Shown piece by piece: positions 1 to 10,375 of a stretch of DNA of 64,000 bases. The stretch lies in assembly GCF_000067165.1 (NCBI RefSeq), contig NC_010162.1, forward strand, positions 12,822,501 to 12,886,500. The letters run 5' to 3'. Every line of letters starts with the position of its first letter. The first letter of the stretch is position 1. Under the pieces are notes generated by a model. The model searched no databases and had not been told where the DNA came from. It worked only from the letters and a program-made list of their open reading frames with translations. Made by a program: the position numbers and the translations under genes. Source of the stretch: Sorangium cellulosum So ce56 (GTDB lineage Bacteria > Myxococcota_A > Polyangia > Polyangiales > Polyangiaceae).

Positions 1-1
1 G

Positions 2-67
2 CTCCGCTGGCTCGGCTATCACGCGTACACCAAGCTGACGGGGCGCTCGCCGCGCAAGGCGGCGTAG
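2..67 (+). CDS. C-terminal end of an unidentified gene (partial)
   Basis: The first bases read without a stop in frame 2 into a TAG at 65-67, giving a 21-residue basic tail ending in SPRKAA. Only the last residues are inside the window, so no family can be named. A short opposite-strand reading frame with a GGAGG just upstream (19..120, minus) competes for the same DNA, so the coding strand is uncertain. Confidence 0.3.
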   Translation, partial: LRWLGYHAYTKLTGRSPRKAA

Positions 68-147
68 AGCGCGGCGCGAGGCGGCTCCTGCGCGCGCAGG
101 TAGCTCGCGCGCGAACGCATCGCCGCCACCTCCTAGATCTTGCTCCG

Positions 148-615
148 TCAGACGCTCTCGCCAGCGCCGGCGCGGTCCAGAGCTCCTCGGCGCAGCGACT
201 CCTTGAACGCCTCCAACTCCTGCTCTGGGAGCGGCACGACCATGCCGCGCAACGGCTTCAGCTCGATCTGGGACACCGCCCAGGCGAACCACGCCGGGTC
301 CATTCCGCTATCTTTCTTCAGAGCATCCTCGAAGCCCTGGAGGATCGGGAAGCCGGCGCGATCGATGAAGAACAGGTCGACGAGATCGACGCGCGTGACG
401 CCGACGCTGGAGGCCGCCGCCGCAGCCTCCAGCGTGCGGACAATCGGTTCTACGTCCTCGCGCAACCCGCAGAAGAGGTCCAGATCGTCGGAGCGCCGGT
501 GATCGAGCAGCAACGCGAGCCCTGAGCCTCCGACCAGCCGCACCGCGGGCGATGCGTCCTGGGCCGCGAGGACCAAGCGCTCGGCCAGCTCAGGCAGCCG
601 CGGTAGTCCGGACAT
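148..615 (-). CDS. AbiEii-like nucleotidyltransferase (toxin-type)
   Basis: Short (about 155 aa) protein of the nucleotidyltransferase fold used by AbiEii/MNT-type toxins. The N-terminal half has VGGSGLALLLDHRRSDDLDLF: a GG(S/T) turn, the conserved HR, and a DLDLF strand carrying the two catalytic acidic residues. It is shorter than full AbiEii proteins (about 250-300 aa) and matches the mini-nucleotidyltransferases found beside small antitoxins. ATG at 615 is preferred; a TTG at 633 would add six residues. The start lies inside the 3' end of the upstream gene, so the two are translationally coupled. By family knowledge it would transfer nucleotides to an RNA or protein target; the target here is unknown. 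Confidence 0.65.
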   Translation of the reverse strand: MSGLPRLPELAERLVLAAQDASPAVRLVGGSGLALLLDHRRSDDLDLFCGLREDVEPIVRTLEAAAAASSVGVTRVDLVDLFFIDRAGFPILQGFEDALKKDSGMDPAWFAWAVSQIELKPLRGMVVPLPEQELEAFKESLRRGALDRAGAGESV

Positions 616-898
616 GCTCCCGGCGACGCTCAAGCATCATCGTCCAGACGCCACGGGCGCGCCCCAGGCGGTGCACGATCCGAGGCCAGGCCTCCTCGAT
701 CGCGGGCCAATCGAGCAGCGTCCATACGTCGCGGCTGTTGGCCTCACGGAGGATGCGGGCGATCAGGTCATCCCGGGTCGGGGAAGCCTCACGCGCGAGG
801 ATCCGACGCGCCTCCGCGACGGTGATGCCCAGATCCCACAGGAAATACGGCACGGCGTCGGGATCGAGCAGGCGTTGTGAGGTCGGCGGCAGCGGCAT
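590..898 (-). CDS. Probable antitoxin partner of the nucleotidyltransferase
   Basis: Protein of about 102 aa starting MPLPPTSQRLLDPDAVPYFLWD. It is predicted to be mostly helical, with a DPDAVPYFLWDLGITVAEAR stretch like the small DUF6922-type proteins encoded upstream of mini-nucleotidyltransferases. It overlaps the downstream gene by 26 bases, which fits a toxin-antitoxin operon with the antitoxin first. A start at 961 is open, but residues before MPLP look non-coding. ATG at 898 also leaves 140 bases for a promoter shared with the divergent kinase gene. The role is inferred from context and resemblance; no catalytic motif is visible. Confidence 0.55.
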   Translation of the reverse strand: MPLPPTSQRLLDPDAVPYFLWDLGITVAEARRILAREASPTRDDLIARILREANSRDVWTLLDWPAIEEAWPRIVHRLGRARGVWTMMLERRREHVRTTAAA

Positions 899-1038
899 GT
901 CGTCCCCCGGCACACGATGGCGCCACCCTGGCAAATTGCCGGAGGCAGCATCGGCTCGCAAGGAGAATCCCTCGGCCGGCGGCCTCTGCCGAGCGGGCTT
1001 GCGTGGCCGGAGCGCGGGGCGCTATTCGATGCGGGGCC

Positions 1039-2124
1039 ATGTTCTGCGCGCGCTGCCACCGGGAGTACGACGCGGGCCATCGGTTCTGCCCCTACGACGG
1101 CGCGGAGCTCACCGAGGGCCGGCGCGTCGACCTGTTCCGGTACAAGCCGACCCGGCTGCGCGGCACCGTCCTCGGCGAGCGCTACGAGGTGCGCGGCTAC
1201 CTCGGCAAAGGGGCGATGGCGCGCGTCTACCTCGCGGTCGAGATCGAGACGGGCCAGCCGGTCGCGATCAAGGTCCTCGAGGAGTTCGCCGCGCGGGCGG
1301 AGCGGACGCGCGAGCGGTTCGTGCGCGAGGCGCAGAGCGCCGCGACCATCGGGCACCCGAACATCGTCCGGGTGCTCGACGCCGGCACGCGCTCGGAAGA
1401 CGGCGCGCCCTACCTCGTGATGGAGTACCTCTTCGGCGAGTCGCTCGGCGACTGGCTCCGGCGCGAGCGCCGCATGGACGCGGACCTCGCCATCCCGGTG
1501 CTCTCCCAGGCCGCGTCCGGGCTCGCCGCCGCGCACCGGGCCGGGATCATCCACCGCGACGTGAAGCCGGACAACATCTACCTCGTGGGGCCGCAGGGCG
1601 ATCCGTACGCGGTCAAGGTGCTCGATTTCGGCCTGGCGAAGATCCAGGCCGCCGACCTGATCACGGCGACCGGCACCGCGGTGGGCACCCTCGAGTACAT
1701 GGCGCCCGAGCAGGTCGTGAGCGACCTGCCCGACGCCCGCACCGACGTCTACGGGCTCGGCGTCGTCATGTTCCGGGCCTTCACCGGGGAGCTGCCGTTC
1801 CCGCGATCGGAGCAGTCGGAGCTCCTCGCCCGGCAGCTCGTGACCCCGCCGCCCCGCCCCTCGGAGAAGCGCCGGAGCCTCGATCCGCTGCTCGAGTCCG
1901 TGATCCTGAAGGCGATCCGGAAGAGCCCGAACAACCGCTATCCCTCGATGGAAGCGTTCCTCGAGGATCTCGAGCGGCTGGCCGGAGACCGGGACGGGCC
2001 GCTCTCGGCCGACGAGCCGCTGCGGGAGCCCAGCGACGTCTACCTCCCGCAGGGATCGTTTGCCAGGAACGCGGCGATCTACTTCTATAGGCGGCTCGGC
2101 ATGGAAGCCCCACGCTTCGACTGA
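1039..2124 (+). CDS. Soluble serine/threonine protein kinase with zinc-ribbon head
   Basis: 361-aa protein. Residues 1-25 form a small zinc-ribbon-like head (CARC and FCPYDG, cysteines 3, 6 and 17). The Hanks-type kinase domain follows: glycine loop YLGKGAMARVYLA (54-66), VAIK lysine K78, catalytic HRDVKPDN with D174, DFG at 196-198 and APE at 222-224. All catalytic residues are present, so it should be active on Ser/Thr. It ends soon after the kinase domain and has no membrane segment, so it is cytoplasmic, unlike many receptor-type myxobacterial kinases. ATG 1039 is chosen because the CxxC head begins there. It runs in the same direction as thrC, 52 bases further on. The kinase call is certain; its substrate is unknown. 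Confidence 0.93.
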   Translation: MFCARCHREYDAGHRFCPYDGAELTEGRRVDLFRYKPTRLRGTVLGERYEVRGYLGKGAMARVYLAVEIETGQPVAIKVLEEFAARAERTRERFVREAQSAATIGHPNIVRVLDAGTRSEDGAPYLVMEYLFGESLGDWLRRERRMDADLAIPVLSQAASGLAAAHRAGIIHRDVKPDNIYLVGPQGDPYAVKVLDFGLAKIQAADLITATGTAVGTLEYMAPEQVVSDLPDARTDVYGLGVVMFRAFTGELPFPRSEQSELLARQLVTPPPRPSEKRRSLDPLLESVILKAIRKSPNNRYPSMEAFLEDLERLAGDRDGPLSADEPLREPSDVYLPQGSFARNAAIYFYRRLGMEAPRFD

Positions 2125-2176
2125 ACCGACACCACCTCCCGCGGGCGCTTCCCGCCACCCAGGAGATCCGATTGCC

Positions 2177-3517
<1,341 letters not shown>

Positions 3518-3545
3518 CACGCCGGCAAGATCGGGCCGCCGGCTG

Positions 3546-5390
3546 CTACCCGCGCGACCTCGCGCGGCGCCGCCGGCGTCGGCCGCGCGCGTTCGCGGAG
3601 GTCATCGCGGAGGCGATGCCGTTTTGCAGGGTGTTGTGCGTGATGATGCCGCTCATGTCGACGCCGATCTCGACGAGCGTCCTGGCCACGTCGGGGCTCA
3701 GGCCCGTGATGATCACCTCCGAGCCGAGCAGGCGCACCGCCGTCGCGGCGCCAAGGAGCGCGTCGGCGCACGGGCCGTCGATCCGCGGCACCCCGGTGAT
3801 GTCGAGGATCGCGACGTGCGCGCGGCGGGCGGCGACGCCCCGGACCAGCGTCTCCTGCACGCGGCGCGTCCGCTGGCTGTCGAGGGCGCCGACGAGCGGC
3901 ATCACGACGATGTCGTCGCTGATCGGGATGAGCGGGGTCGACAGCGCCGCGAGGATCTCGTTCTGCGCCCGGAGGGCCTCCTCCCGGGCGCGCCGCGCCT
4001 CGGTCTCCGCCTCGGCGCGCTTCCGCTCCGTGACGTCCCGCACGATGACCACCGCCTCCGCCCGATCGCTGCCGGCGATCCGGACCTCGTAGTCGCGCGC
4101 GCCGCCCGCCAGCTGCTCCTGGTACTCGAAGACGTGCGTCGCCCCGTCGGCGAGCGCTCGCGCCACGAGGCCGGTGATCTGCTCGGCGACGTGGGCGGGG
4201 AACACGTTGGCGACGTGCCTGTGCAGGAGATCCTCGGCGCGGAGCGACGGCCTCGGGTCCCTGGAGGCCTTGAAATCAAGGCAGATGCCGTCGCTGCTGA
4301 TCCGGAGGATCGTGTCGGGGATGGCGTAGAGCAGCGCGCGGTTGTTCGCCTCGCTCCGGCGCAGGGCCGCCTCCACGCGCTTGCTGCCGATGAAGTGGCC
4401 GGCCTTGGCGGCGACGGCGAGCAGGACGTCGAGCAGCCCCGGATCGGGCGCGCGCGGCTCGGCGTCCATGAGCTCCAGCACGGCCGCGACCTGCGCGTCG
4501 GCGCGGACCGCGATGGGGAGCTCGACCGCGAAGCGGAGGCCGGCGCCGCGCGCCGCCTGCGCGCGCGGGTCGTCCGCCTCGGCGTCGAGATCGCTGAACC
4601 AGGTCGGCTCCCCCTGGGCGAGCGCGCGGCCGGGCAGCCCGGCGTCGCGGGCGAAGCGCGCGCCCCGGGTCGCCGCCTCGAGCGCGATCGAGTCGTCGGG
4701 CGCGGCGCTCCAGGTGTGCTCGCAGCGCAGCCCGTCGCTCTCGTCGTCGCCGAGCCACAGGGCGGCGAACCGGAAGCCGAGCATCTCCCCGAGCGCGCCG
4801 AGGAGCGCCGGGACGCCCTCGGAGAGCGTCGTCGACTCGACCATGATCCTGGTCACGGTGTACTGCGCCGACACCTGGTAGTTGGCCTCGGCGAGGGCGC
4901 GGCGCTGGTTCCACTTCTCGGTGAGCGCGAAGGCCATCTGGCGGACCTCGCTCGGATCGAACGGCTTGGCGAGGATGAGGAGGTTGTCGGTCTGCCCGAA
5001 CCGGGCGGCGATCTCCTCCCACGCGTCATCCGAGTCCGCCGCGCAGAGGACCGCCTGGATGGCGCCGTCCTCCTTCCAGATGCGCGAGAGCGTCTCGACG
5101 CCGTCCCACCCCGGCATGCGCGCGTCCACGAACACGAGCGCGTACGGCGCGCCGCCCTGCTGCGCCTCGCGGACCTTCGCCAGCCCCTCCTCCCCGCGGG
5201 TCGCGGACGTGAGCTCGAACCTCACCGGCCGCCGGGCGGGCGGCTCGCGGAACAGCGTCGGCTGGGGGCTCGCGAAGGTCGAGCCCTCCGTCTCGGATCG
5301 GAGGATCCTGCGGAAGTCCTCGTGGATGGCCTCGTCGTCGTCGATCAGTAAAATGCGCCGGTTCTGCTGCCAGCTGGGATCCCCCATCAC
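3546..5390 (-). CDS. REC-GAF-PAS-STAS signalling protein (stressosome-like output)
   Basis: 614-aa soluble multidomain regulator. A receiver domain spans about 12-150 (acidic pocket D17-D19, phospho-acceptor D89 in VFVDARMPG, lysine in LAKPFD). A GAF domain follows at roughly 185-335 and a PAS domain at about 345-455. A coiled region rich in RAREEALRAQNE leads into a STAS domain at about 478-595 (PLIPISDDIVVMPLVG, LDITGVPRIDG). The C-terminus matches RsbR-type stressosome scaffolds, whose STAS domain is phosphorylated by a switch kinase. No kinase or DNA-binding domain is present. It lies 70 bases after gspN on the same strand and may end the secretion operon. Partners are unknown. Confidence 0.85.
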   Translation of the reverse strand: MMGDPSWQQNRRILLIDDDEAIHEDFRRILRSETEGSTFASPQPTLFREPPARRPVRFELTSATRGEEGLAKVREAQQGGAPYALVFVDARMPGWDGVETLSRIWKEDGAIQAVLCAADSDDAWEEIAARFGQTDNLLILAKPFDPSEVRQMAFALTEKWNQRRALAEANYQVSAQYTVTRIMVESTTLSEGVPALLGALGEMLGFRFAALWLGDDESDGLRCEHTWSAAPDDSIALEAATRGARFARDAGLPGRALAQGEPTWFSDLDAEADDPRAQAARGAGLRFAVELPIAVRADAQVAAVLELMDAEPRAPDPGLLDVLLAVAAKAGHFIGSKRVEAALRRSEANNRALLYAIPDTILRISSDGICLDFKASRDPRPSLRAEDLLHRHVANVFPAHVAEQITGLVARALADGATHVFEYQEQLAGGARDYEVRIAGSDRAEAVVIVRDVTERKRAEAETEARRAREEALRAQNEILAALSTPLIPISDDIVVMPLVGALDSQRTRRVQETLVRGVAARRAHVAILDITGVPRIDGPCADALLGAATAVRLLGSEVIITGLSPDVARTLVEIGVDMSGIITHNTLQNGIASAMTSANARGRRRRRRARSRG

Positions 5391-5460
5391 CGAGTCCTTG
5401 GAGCGTGGGTCCGGGTCCTAGAGCAGGGCGCGTCCTCGTCGCACGAAGCTGCACCCCGCT

Positions 5461-6741
5461 CTATTCAACGGGAGGCGTGCCCTCGCCGTCTACGGGCGGA
5501 GGCGACGGCGGCCGTGTGGGGGACTCGTCCTCGGTGGAGGGCGGGGGCGGAGGCGGGGGCATCACAGGGGGCTCGTGCTCCTCACCACCTTCCCTCGGGG
5601 CGGCCTCGGAGGCGCCGAGGGGCAGGTTCACGCCGCCGGGCTTCCTCGTTGTCGTGGCCGGGCTCGCGCCCGGCGTGCCGCGGCCCCGCGCGGCGGGCGA
5701 CTCGGCCGCGTGCGGGTCGAACCGGGGCTTCTTCAGCGGGCCGTGGACGTGCCAGCCGTAGAAGCCGTCCGCTCGCTTCGACCGCTTCATCTTGGGCTGC
5801 TGCATCTCGATCAGCCCGGGCACGTTCGACCCCGGCGCGCCGAGCAGCGACTTCGTGAGATCGCTCTTCGATCGGTACGCGTCGGTGAACTTGAAGCGCA
5901 CGTAGAGATCCGCCGTCGAGTTGTTCCACGGCTCGCGCATGTTGACCTTGCCGTCGCCGTCGAGCTCGAGATCCTGGCCGTTCGCGGACATCTTCGTGAC
6001 CTTGAGGACGCCGTCCTTTGCCTCCGCCGACAGGAGCAGCTCCCCCAGCTTGGCCTCCGGGAGCGCGATGAGCCCCTGGATCTTCGTCTTGCCGTCGCCG
6101 ACCGAGACCTCCTTGGCCGAGACCTCGAGCGCGCCGTTCGCCTTGTTGAACTTGCCGTCGGGCGCGCTGAGATCGAGGTTCGCGCTCAGCGTGCCGGCGA
6201 TCGGCAGGCCGAGGATGTCCCCGAGCGGACCCACCTTGGCGAGCTCCACGTCCGAGACCTCGACGTGGACGTCGCTGCCCGATCGGCCCATCGGGACAAC
6301 GCCCTCGATCTCGCCGCCGAACACGCTGGCCCAGAACGAGATCCGCATCCGCCCGAGCAGGAGGGGCAGGATCTTCACCCGCGCGTGCGCCTCGTCGATC
6401 TCGATGACGCTCGGCTTCGGCGCGCTGTCCTTGGCGGCGTCGCCCGAGGCGAAGGCCGCGGCGCCGCTCGGCCTGCTGCTCGTGCCGAGCTCGCCCGGCG
6501 GCAGAATGAGCCGCACGCCCTTCATCTCGACCCCCGTGAACCAGTACGAGTCGAGCTCGTCGATCTCGAGGCGCTGCGCCTGGCTCGGGCCCCGCTTCTG
6601 CTGCGTGCGGTCGAACTCGGCGATCAGCCGGTCCTTGAGCCGGTCGTAGGGGAACGTGAGGTAGCCGAAGAGCCCCAGGCAGAAGAGGTAAAAGAGCGGG
6701 TAGACCGCCCATCTCGCGATCTTGACGAGCCGCGCCTTCAT
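5461..6741 (-). CDS. gspN: Type II secretion system protein GspN
   Basis: 426-aa inner-membrane protein. It has an N-terminal membrane segment at about 9-29 (WAVYPLFYLFCLGLFGYLTF) and a large periplasmic beta-rich domain resembling the GspN/AsmA-like fold. The last 80 residues or so are proline-rich and low in complexity, so it is longer than usual for GspN (about 250 aa). Its start overlaps the gspM stop as ATGA (6738-6741), so it belongs to the secretion operon. Family knowledge places GspN as an accessory, not always essential, piston/outer-membrane component. The proline tail is probably periplasmic and its role is not known. Confidence 0.85.
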   Translation of the reverse strand: MKARLVKIARWAVYPLFYLFCLGLFGYLTFPYDRLKDRLIAEFDRTQQKRGPSQAQRLEIDELDSYWFTGVEMKGVRLILPPGELGTSSRPSGAAAFASGDAAKDSAPKPSVIEIDEAHARVKILPLLLGRMRISFWASVFGGEIEGVVPMGRSGSDVHVEVSDVELAKVGPLGDILGLPIAGTLSANLDLSAPDGKFNKANGALEVSAKEVSVGDGKTKIQGLIALPEAKLGELLLSAEAKDGVLKVTKMSANGQDLELDGDGKVNMREPWNNSTADLYVRFKFTDAYRSKSDLTKSLLGAPGSNVPGLIEMQQPKMKRSKRADGFYGWHVHGPLKKPRFDPHAAESPAARGRGTPGASPATTTRKPGGVNLPLGASEAAPREGGEEHEPPVMPPPPPPPSTEDESPTRPPSPPPVDGEGTPPVE

Positions 6742-7334
6742 GGCTCTTGCTCCTCTTCGGCGGCGGGGGGCGCGGACGGCGCGGGGGTCGCCGGCTGGGG
6801 CTCGCCCTTCCGATCGAACGCGGAGATGCCGAGCTCGACCTCGTAGGAGTCCGGCTCACCGGCGCGCGGCTTGAGGTTCAGCTTCGTCACCGCGACCGGG
6901 TGGCCCGAGCTCTCGATGTGCTCGAGCATCTTGGCGAGCCCGAGCATCCCGATCCTGTGCATCTTCACCACCGTGATCCGCTCGGTGTACTTCTTGCCGT
7001 GCGGGACGTCGGGGCGATCCTGCGACTCGGCGGCGGTGAGCTGCTGCTGCTTCGCCGCGTCCTCGATGAAGCCGGCGAGCGCGGGCGCCGGCCGCGCGTA
7101 GCGCGCGAGCAGCGCGTCCTTCAGCGCCTTGCGCTCGCTGACCTTCCCCGAGGCCTCGTAGATCGACTGGAGCAGGTCGCGGATCTCCTGGTTCTCGGCG
7201 CGCTTGCTGGACGCGACGCTCGCGAGCCCGATCGGCACGAGCAAGAGGACGATCACCGCCAGGAATCCGAGGAGGATGGTGAGGAGCCTGCGCTCGCGCG
7301 GCTCCAGCTTGTCGAGTCGCTCGCGGAGCGTCAT
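6738..7334 (-). CDS. gspM: Type II secretion system inner-membrane protein GspM
   Basis: 198-aa bitopic membrane protein. A short basic cytoplasmic tail (RERLDKLEPRERR) is followed by one membrane segment at about 17-38 (LLTILLGFLAVIVLLLVPIG), a coiled-coil stretch and a ferredoxin-like periplasmic domain (TVVKMHRIGMLGLAKMLEHI). A Pro/Ala/Glu tail ends the protein. GspM pairs with GspL to link the GspE ATPase to the pseudopilus platform. The ATG overlaps the gspL TGA by three bases (ATGA at 7331-7334), fixing the start. The 3' end overlaps gspN in the same way. Confidence 0.88.
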   Translation of the reverse strand: MTLRERLDKLEPRERRLLTILLGFLAVIVLLLVPIGLASVASSKRAENQEIRDLLQSIYEASGKVSERKALKDALLARYARPAPALAGFIEDAAKQQQLTAAESQDRPDVPHGKKYTERITVVKMHRIGMLGLAKMLEHIESSGHPVAVTKLNLKPRAGEPDSYEVELGISAFDRKGEPQPATPAPSAPPAAEEEQEP

Positions 7335-8845
7335 CGCGATCCCTCCGGCTTCTCCGGCGCGCCGGCCGAGGCGCTCTCCGCCGCGTCGGCGGCGCCGGTC
7401 TTCTTCTTCTTCGTCTTGTCCTCGCACTTGAGATCCAGCTCGAGGACGTACTTGTGCCTGCCCTCCGTGAACTGGCTCGTCCGGCCGACCTTCACGTCGC
7501 GGAAGCAGCGGTGCTCCTTCATGTGATCCGCGATGATCTGCGCGTCCGACACCGACGGGACGACGCCCTGGAGGGTCACGTGGCCGCGGTTCACGTCGAG
7601 CTCGAGCACGTCGTGCGTGATCTCCTTCGGCACGGCCTTCGAGAGCTGCACCATGACGTCGAAGGCGTCGACGCGGGGCATCGGATCCTCGTCGGCCGCG
7701 CCGGGGCCCTGCTCGAGCAGCTCGCGGGCCTTCTGCGGGTCGCTCGTCTCCTCGCCGAGCACGTCGTGGGAGGCGGTCGCGAGCGAGGCGGCGAGCAGCT
7801 CCCGTTCCGCGTCGAGGGTGCGCAGCTCCGCGACGATGGAGAACCCGAAGCTCAGCGCGATGACGGTGCCGAGGCCGGCGAGGATCGGGATCTTCTCGCG
7901 CAGGAACGGGTAGCTGCGCTCGGCCTCGAGCGCGCCCTTCCGGAGGTTGAACCCCTTGGTCTTCGGCGTCAGCCCGAGCGCGAGCCCGAGCGCCTTGGCG
8001 AAGCGTGGCAGCGCCGCGGCCTGCTCGGGCGTGAGCCCCTCGATGCGAGGGGTCGGCAGCGGCAGGATCGTGAGGCCGAGCTGCGTCGACAGGAACATCT
8101 CCGCGCCCTGCGCGGTGGCGCCGCCGCCGACCAGGTACATCCCCGCGAGCGGCTCGCCGCCGAGGTTGCGCCACGCCGCGAGCGTCTGGCGGAGCTCGCG
8201 CGCGAGCGCCGGCGCGGTGCCGGGGAGGCCGGCCGTCCCGCGCGACAGCGTCCGGGCGAAGACCGGCTCGCCGCCGGAGACGATCACGATCTCGGACGTG
8301 AGGTAGTCGAGGTCGAGCAGGGCGATCGGCGCGCTGGCGGGCGACGGCGCGGCGAGCTCCGGCATCACCGCCTCGAGGTTGGCGAGCGCCACCGCGCCCA
8401 GCGCGACCCGCTCCGGCTCGAAGCCGAGCGCCTCCTTCACGACGGCGATGCGCTCGCGCACGTCGTCCGCGCGCGCGACGGCGGCGAAGACCGGCAGCGT
8501 CTCCACGCCGGGCGGCCGCTTCAGCAGGCGGTGGTCGAAGACCGCGTCTTCCATCTCGAACGGCACCGTGGCCTCGAGCTCGAAGCCGAGGACGTTCTCG
8601 ACCTCCTTCTGCGCGGCCGCCGGCAGGTCGAGGCGACGGTAGAACGATTTCTCCCCGGAGAGCGCGATCGCCGCGGCGTCAGGGCGGTGGAGCCCCACGG
8701 CGGCGCGGATGGCCTCGGCCTCGGAGACGCCGTCCGTGACGGCCGCCTCGCCGAGGGCCTCGACGAAGACCCTCCTGTACGTGGTGCGGATGAGCGCCGC
8801 CCGCACCACGGATTTTCCAGCATCTATCCCGAGCAGCCTGTGCAT
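7331..8845 (-). CDS. gspL: Type II secretion system protein GspL (PilM-like)
   Basis: 504-aa protein. The cytoplasmic actin-like/PilM-type half (LGIDAGKSVVRAALI, IALSGEKSFYRRLDLP, YLVGGGATAQG) docks the GspE ATPase. One membrane segment lies near residue 310-330 (IPILAGLGTVIALSFGFSIV). The periplasmic part contains a ferredoxin-like domain (VMVQLSKAVPKEITHDVLEL). Both the ATPase-side and GspM-side parts are complete. The gene follows gspK by 27 bases and overlaps gspM, in normal gsp order. Confidence 0.9.
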   Translation of the reverse strand: MHRLLGIDAGKSVVRAALIRTTYRRVFVEALGEAAVTDGVSEAEAIRAAVGLHRPDAAAIALSGEKSFYRRLDLPAAAQKEVENVLGFELEATVPFEMEDAVFDHRLLKRPPGVETLPVFAAVARADDVRERIAVVKEALGFEPERVALGAVALANLEAVMPELAAPSPASAPIALLDLDYLTSEIVIVSGGEPVFARTLSRGTAGLPGTAPALARELRQTLAAWRNLGGEPLAGMYLVGGGATAQGAEMFLSTQLGLTILPLPTPRIEGLTPEQAAALPRFAKALGLALGLTPKTKGFNLRKGALEAERSYPFLREKIPILAGLGTVIALSFGFSIVAELRTLDAERELLAASLATASHDVLGEETSDPQKARELLEQGPGAADEDPMPRVDAFDVMVQLSKAVPKEITHDVLELDVNRGHVTLQGVVPSVSDAQIIADHMKEHRCFRDVKVGRTSQFTEGRHKYVLELDLKCEDKTKKKKTGAADAAESASAGAPEKPEGSR

Positions 8846-8872
8846 TTGCGCGCTTCTTCCCGGAGGGGTGTC

Positions 8873-10375
8873 CTAGTCGATGCGATAGTAGATGATCGTC
8901 CCGGCAGGGTTCGATCGTACCTGCTGTTCGTACGTTTCCGGCGTCGCAGGGGCGCTGCTGCTGCCGCCGCCATTGCCACCCTCGCCACCGCTGCCGCCGC
9001 TTCCGCCGCTTCCGCCACTGCCGCTCTGGCTGAGCGGCGTCGCCCCCGTGAGGTCGACCACCGCATGGACGCGCACGCGCGTCTCACGCTTGTTCCCCGG
9101 GACGACGCCATCGGCGTAGATGCTCAGGAAGTTGGTCCTGTTGCCGAGGGACCTCGTGACGTTCGGCCTGAACGTCACAGCTTCCACGCCCATAGCCTTG
9201 AACTGCTGCCCGAGCATCCCCCCGAGCGAGCTGCCCGCCCTCTGGGTCATCGCATCGACATAATCTCTCGGGGTGGGGAAGAGCAGCCCCCCGGTCATGC
9301 TCTGCACGAGCGACGCCACGGTGAGGAACGCCGTCTGCTGGTTCACGTCGGTGCACAGCGGCGTCGTCGCGATATCCACGAAATCGGCGGTGCACGTGAG
9401 CCTGAGCAGGGTCAGCGCGTTCGCCGACGAAACGTTCACCTTCTGCCTCCGGTTGCCCCAGACGGTCAGGACCCGCTTGTCGGGGTTGCTCGGATCCGGG
9501 TCGACGAACGTCGCCCAGAAGTCGTCGTTCATGCCCCGGATCAGCCGCAGCTCGTCGACCGAGTCGTACGGGGCGTTCTTGCGCTGATACGGGAGGCCGA
9601 CCGTCTGGTAGAAGCTGTCCTCGGCGCCGGTGGAGCTCGGGGCGTTCGGCGTCGCGTCGCAGGCGAACGTCTGGTCGCCGGGGTCGGCCCAGTCGATGAG
9701 CGCGCTGCAGATGGTCGCGCGGTCGGAGAACTGGCCGTCGCCGTCGCGCTCCTCGAAGAGCGCGTTGTACTGCGCGTCGCTCATCAGGCTGAGCAGCTGG
9801 TTCCCTATGGCGATCTGATCGGAGATGCCGCCCACGTCGTCGGCGGCGCGGTTGACGTTGATCTTCGAGTCCTCGTCGACGATCTTGAGCTCGAAGCGGC
9901 CGCCGCCGGTGAGCCCCAGGTTCTTGCCCGTCGCGCTGCCCTCGCCCGCGGCCTCGGGGGGCGGCGCCGCGCCGCCCTCGGCGAGCTGCGCGTTGAAGGG
10001 GCCGAGGAACATGTCGGTGAACTTCCAGACCGGCACCTGGAACTTCCCCCTGATCCCGACGATCGCGAGCATCGGCCCGATCGCCGTGCTGACGCTCGGC
10101 TCGGAGGCGATGAGCATCCGCGACAGGTTCACGGCGCTCTTCGCGTAGTACTCGGCCCGCAGCGCGTCGCGATCGGCGAGCGCCGCGGAGAGCTCGGTCG
10201 AGGTCTCCTCCTGGAGCTCGGTCAGGAACACGGTGAGCACCGTGATCGCGCCGAGCACCATGACCAGGGCCACGCCGCGCCGCTCGCGCCGCCTCCGGAG
10301 GCGGCGGAGGCCGCGCCCGCCCTGCATGGCGGGGGACGCGCGCTCCCTCTCGCTTCGGCGCCTCGGCCGGCTCAT
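8873..10375 (-). CDS. gspK: Type II secretion minor pseudopilin GspK
   Basis: 500-aa protein. The prepilin site is RRG|VALVMV (G34/V35) after a basic leader. The glutamate at +5 found in other pseudopilins is absent, as is usual for GspK, which tips the pseudopilus with GspI and GspJ. A large alpha domain follows. Near the C-terminus is a run of GGSGGSGG units and a short tail ending TIIYYRID. ATG 10375 overlaps the gspJ stop (ATGA at 10372-10375), so it is preferred to upstream starts. A later in-frame ATG before QGGRGL would shorten the leader. Processing requires a prepilin peptidase not encoded in this window. Confidence 0.9.
   Translation of the reverse strand: MSRPRRRSERERASPAMQGGRGLRRLRRRRERRGVALVMVLGAITVLTVFLTELQEETSTELSAALADRDALRAEYYAKSAVNLSRMLIASEPSVSTAIGPMLAIVGIRGKFQVPVWKFTDMFLGPFNAQLAEGGAAPPPEAAGEGSATGKNLGLTGGGRFELKIVDEDSKINVNRAADDVGGISDQIAIGNQLLSLMSDAQYNALFEERDGDGQFSDRATICSALIDWADPGDQTFACDATPNAPSSTGAEDSFYQTVGLPYQRKNAPYDSVDELRLIRGMNDDFWATFVDPDPSNPDKRVLTVWGNRRQKVNVSSANALTLLRLTCTADFVDIATTPLCTDVNQQTAFLTVASLVQSMTGGLLFPTPRDYVDAMTQRAGSSLGGMLGQQFKAMGVEAVTFRPNVTRSLGNRTNFLSIYADGVVPGNKRETRVRVHAVVDLTGATPLSQSGSGGSGGSGGSGGEGGNGGGSSSAPATPETYEQQVRSNPAGTIIYYRID

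Noticed and set aside
19..120. Short minus-strand frame of 33 codons with GGAGG
   Set aside because: Too short, competes with the plus-strand gene end; no way to decide without upstream sequence.
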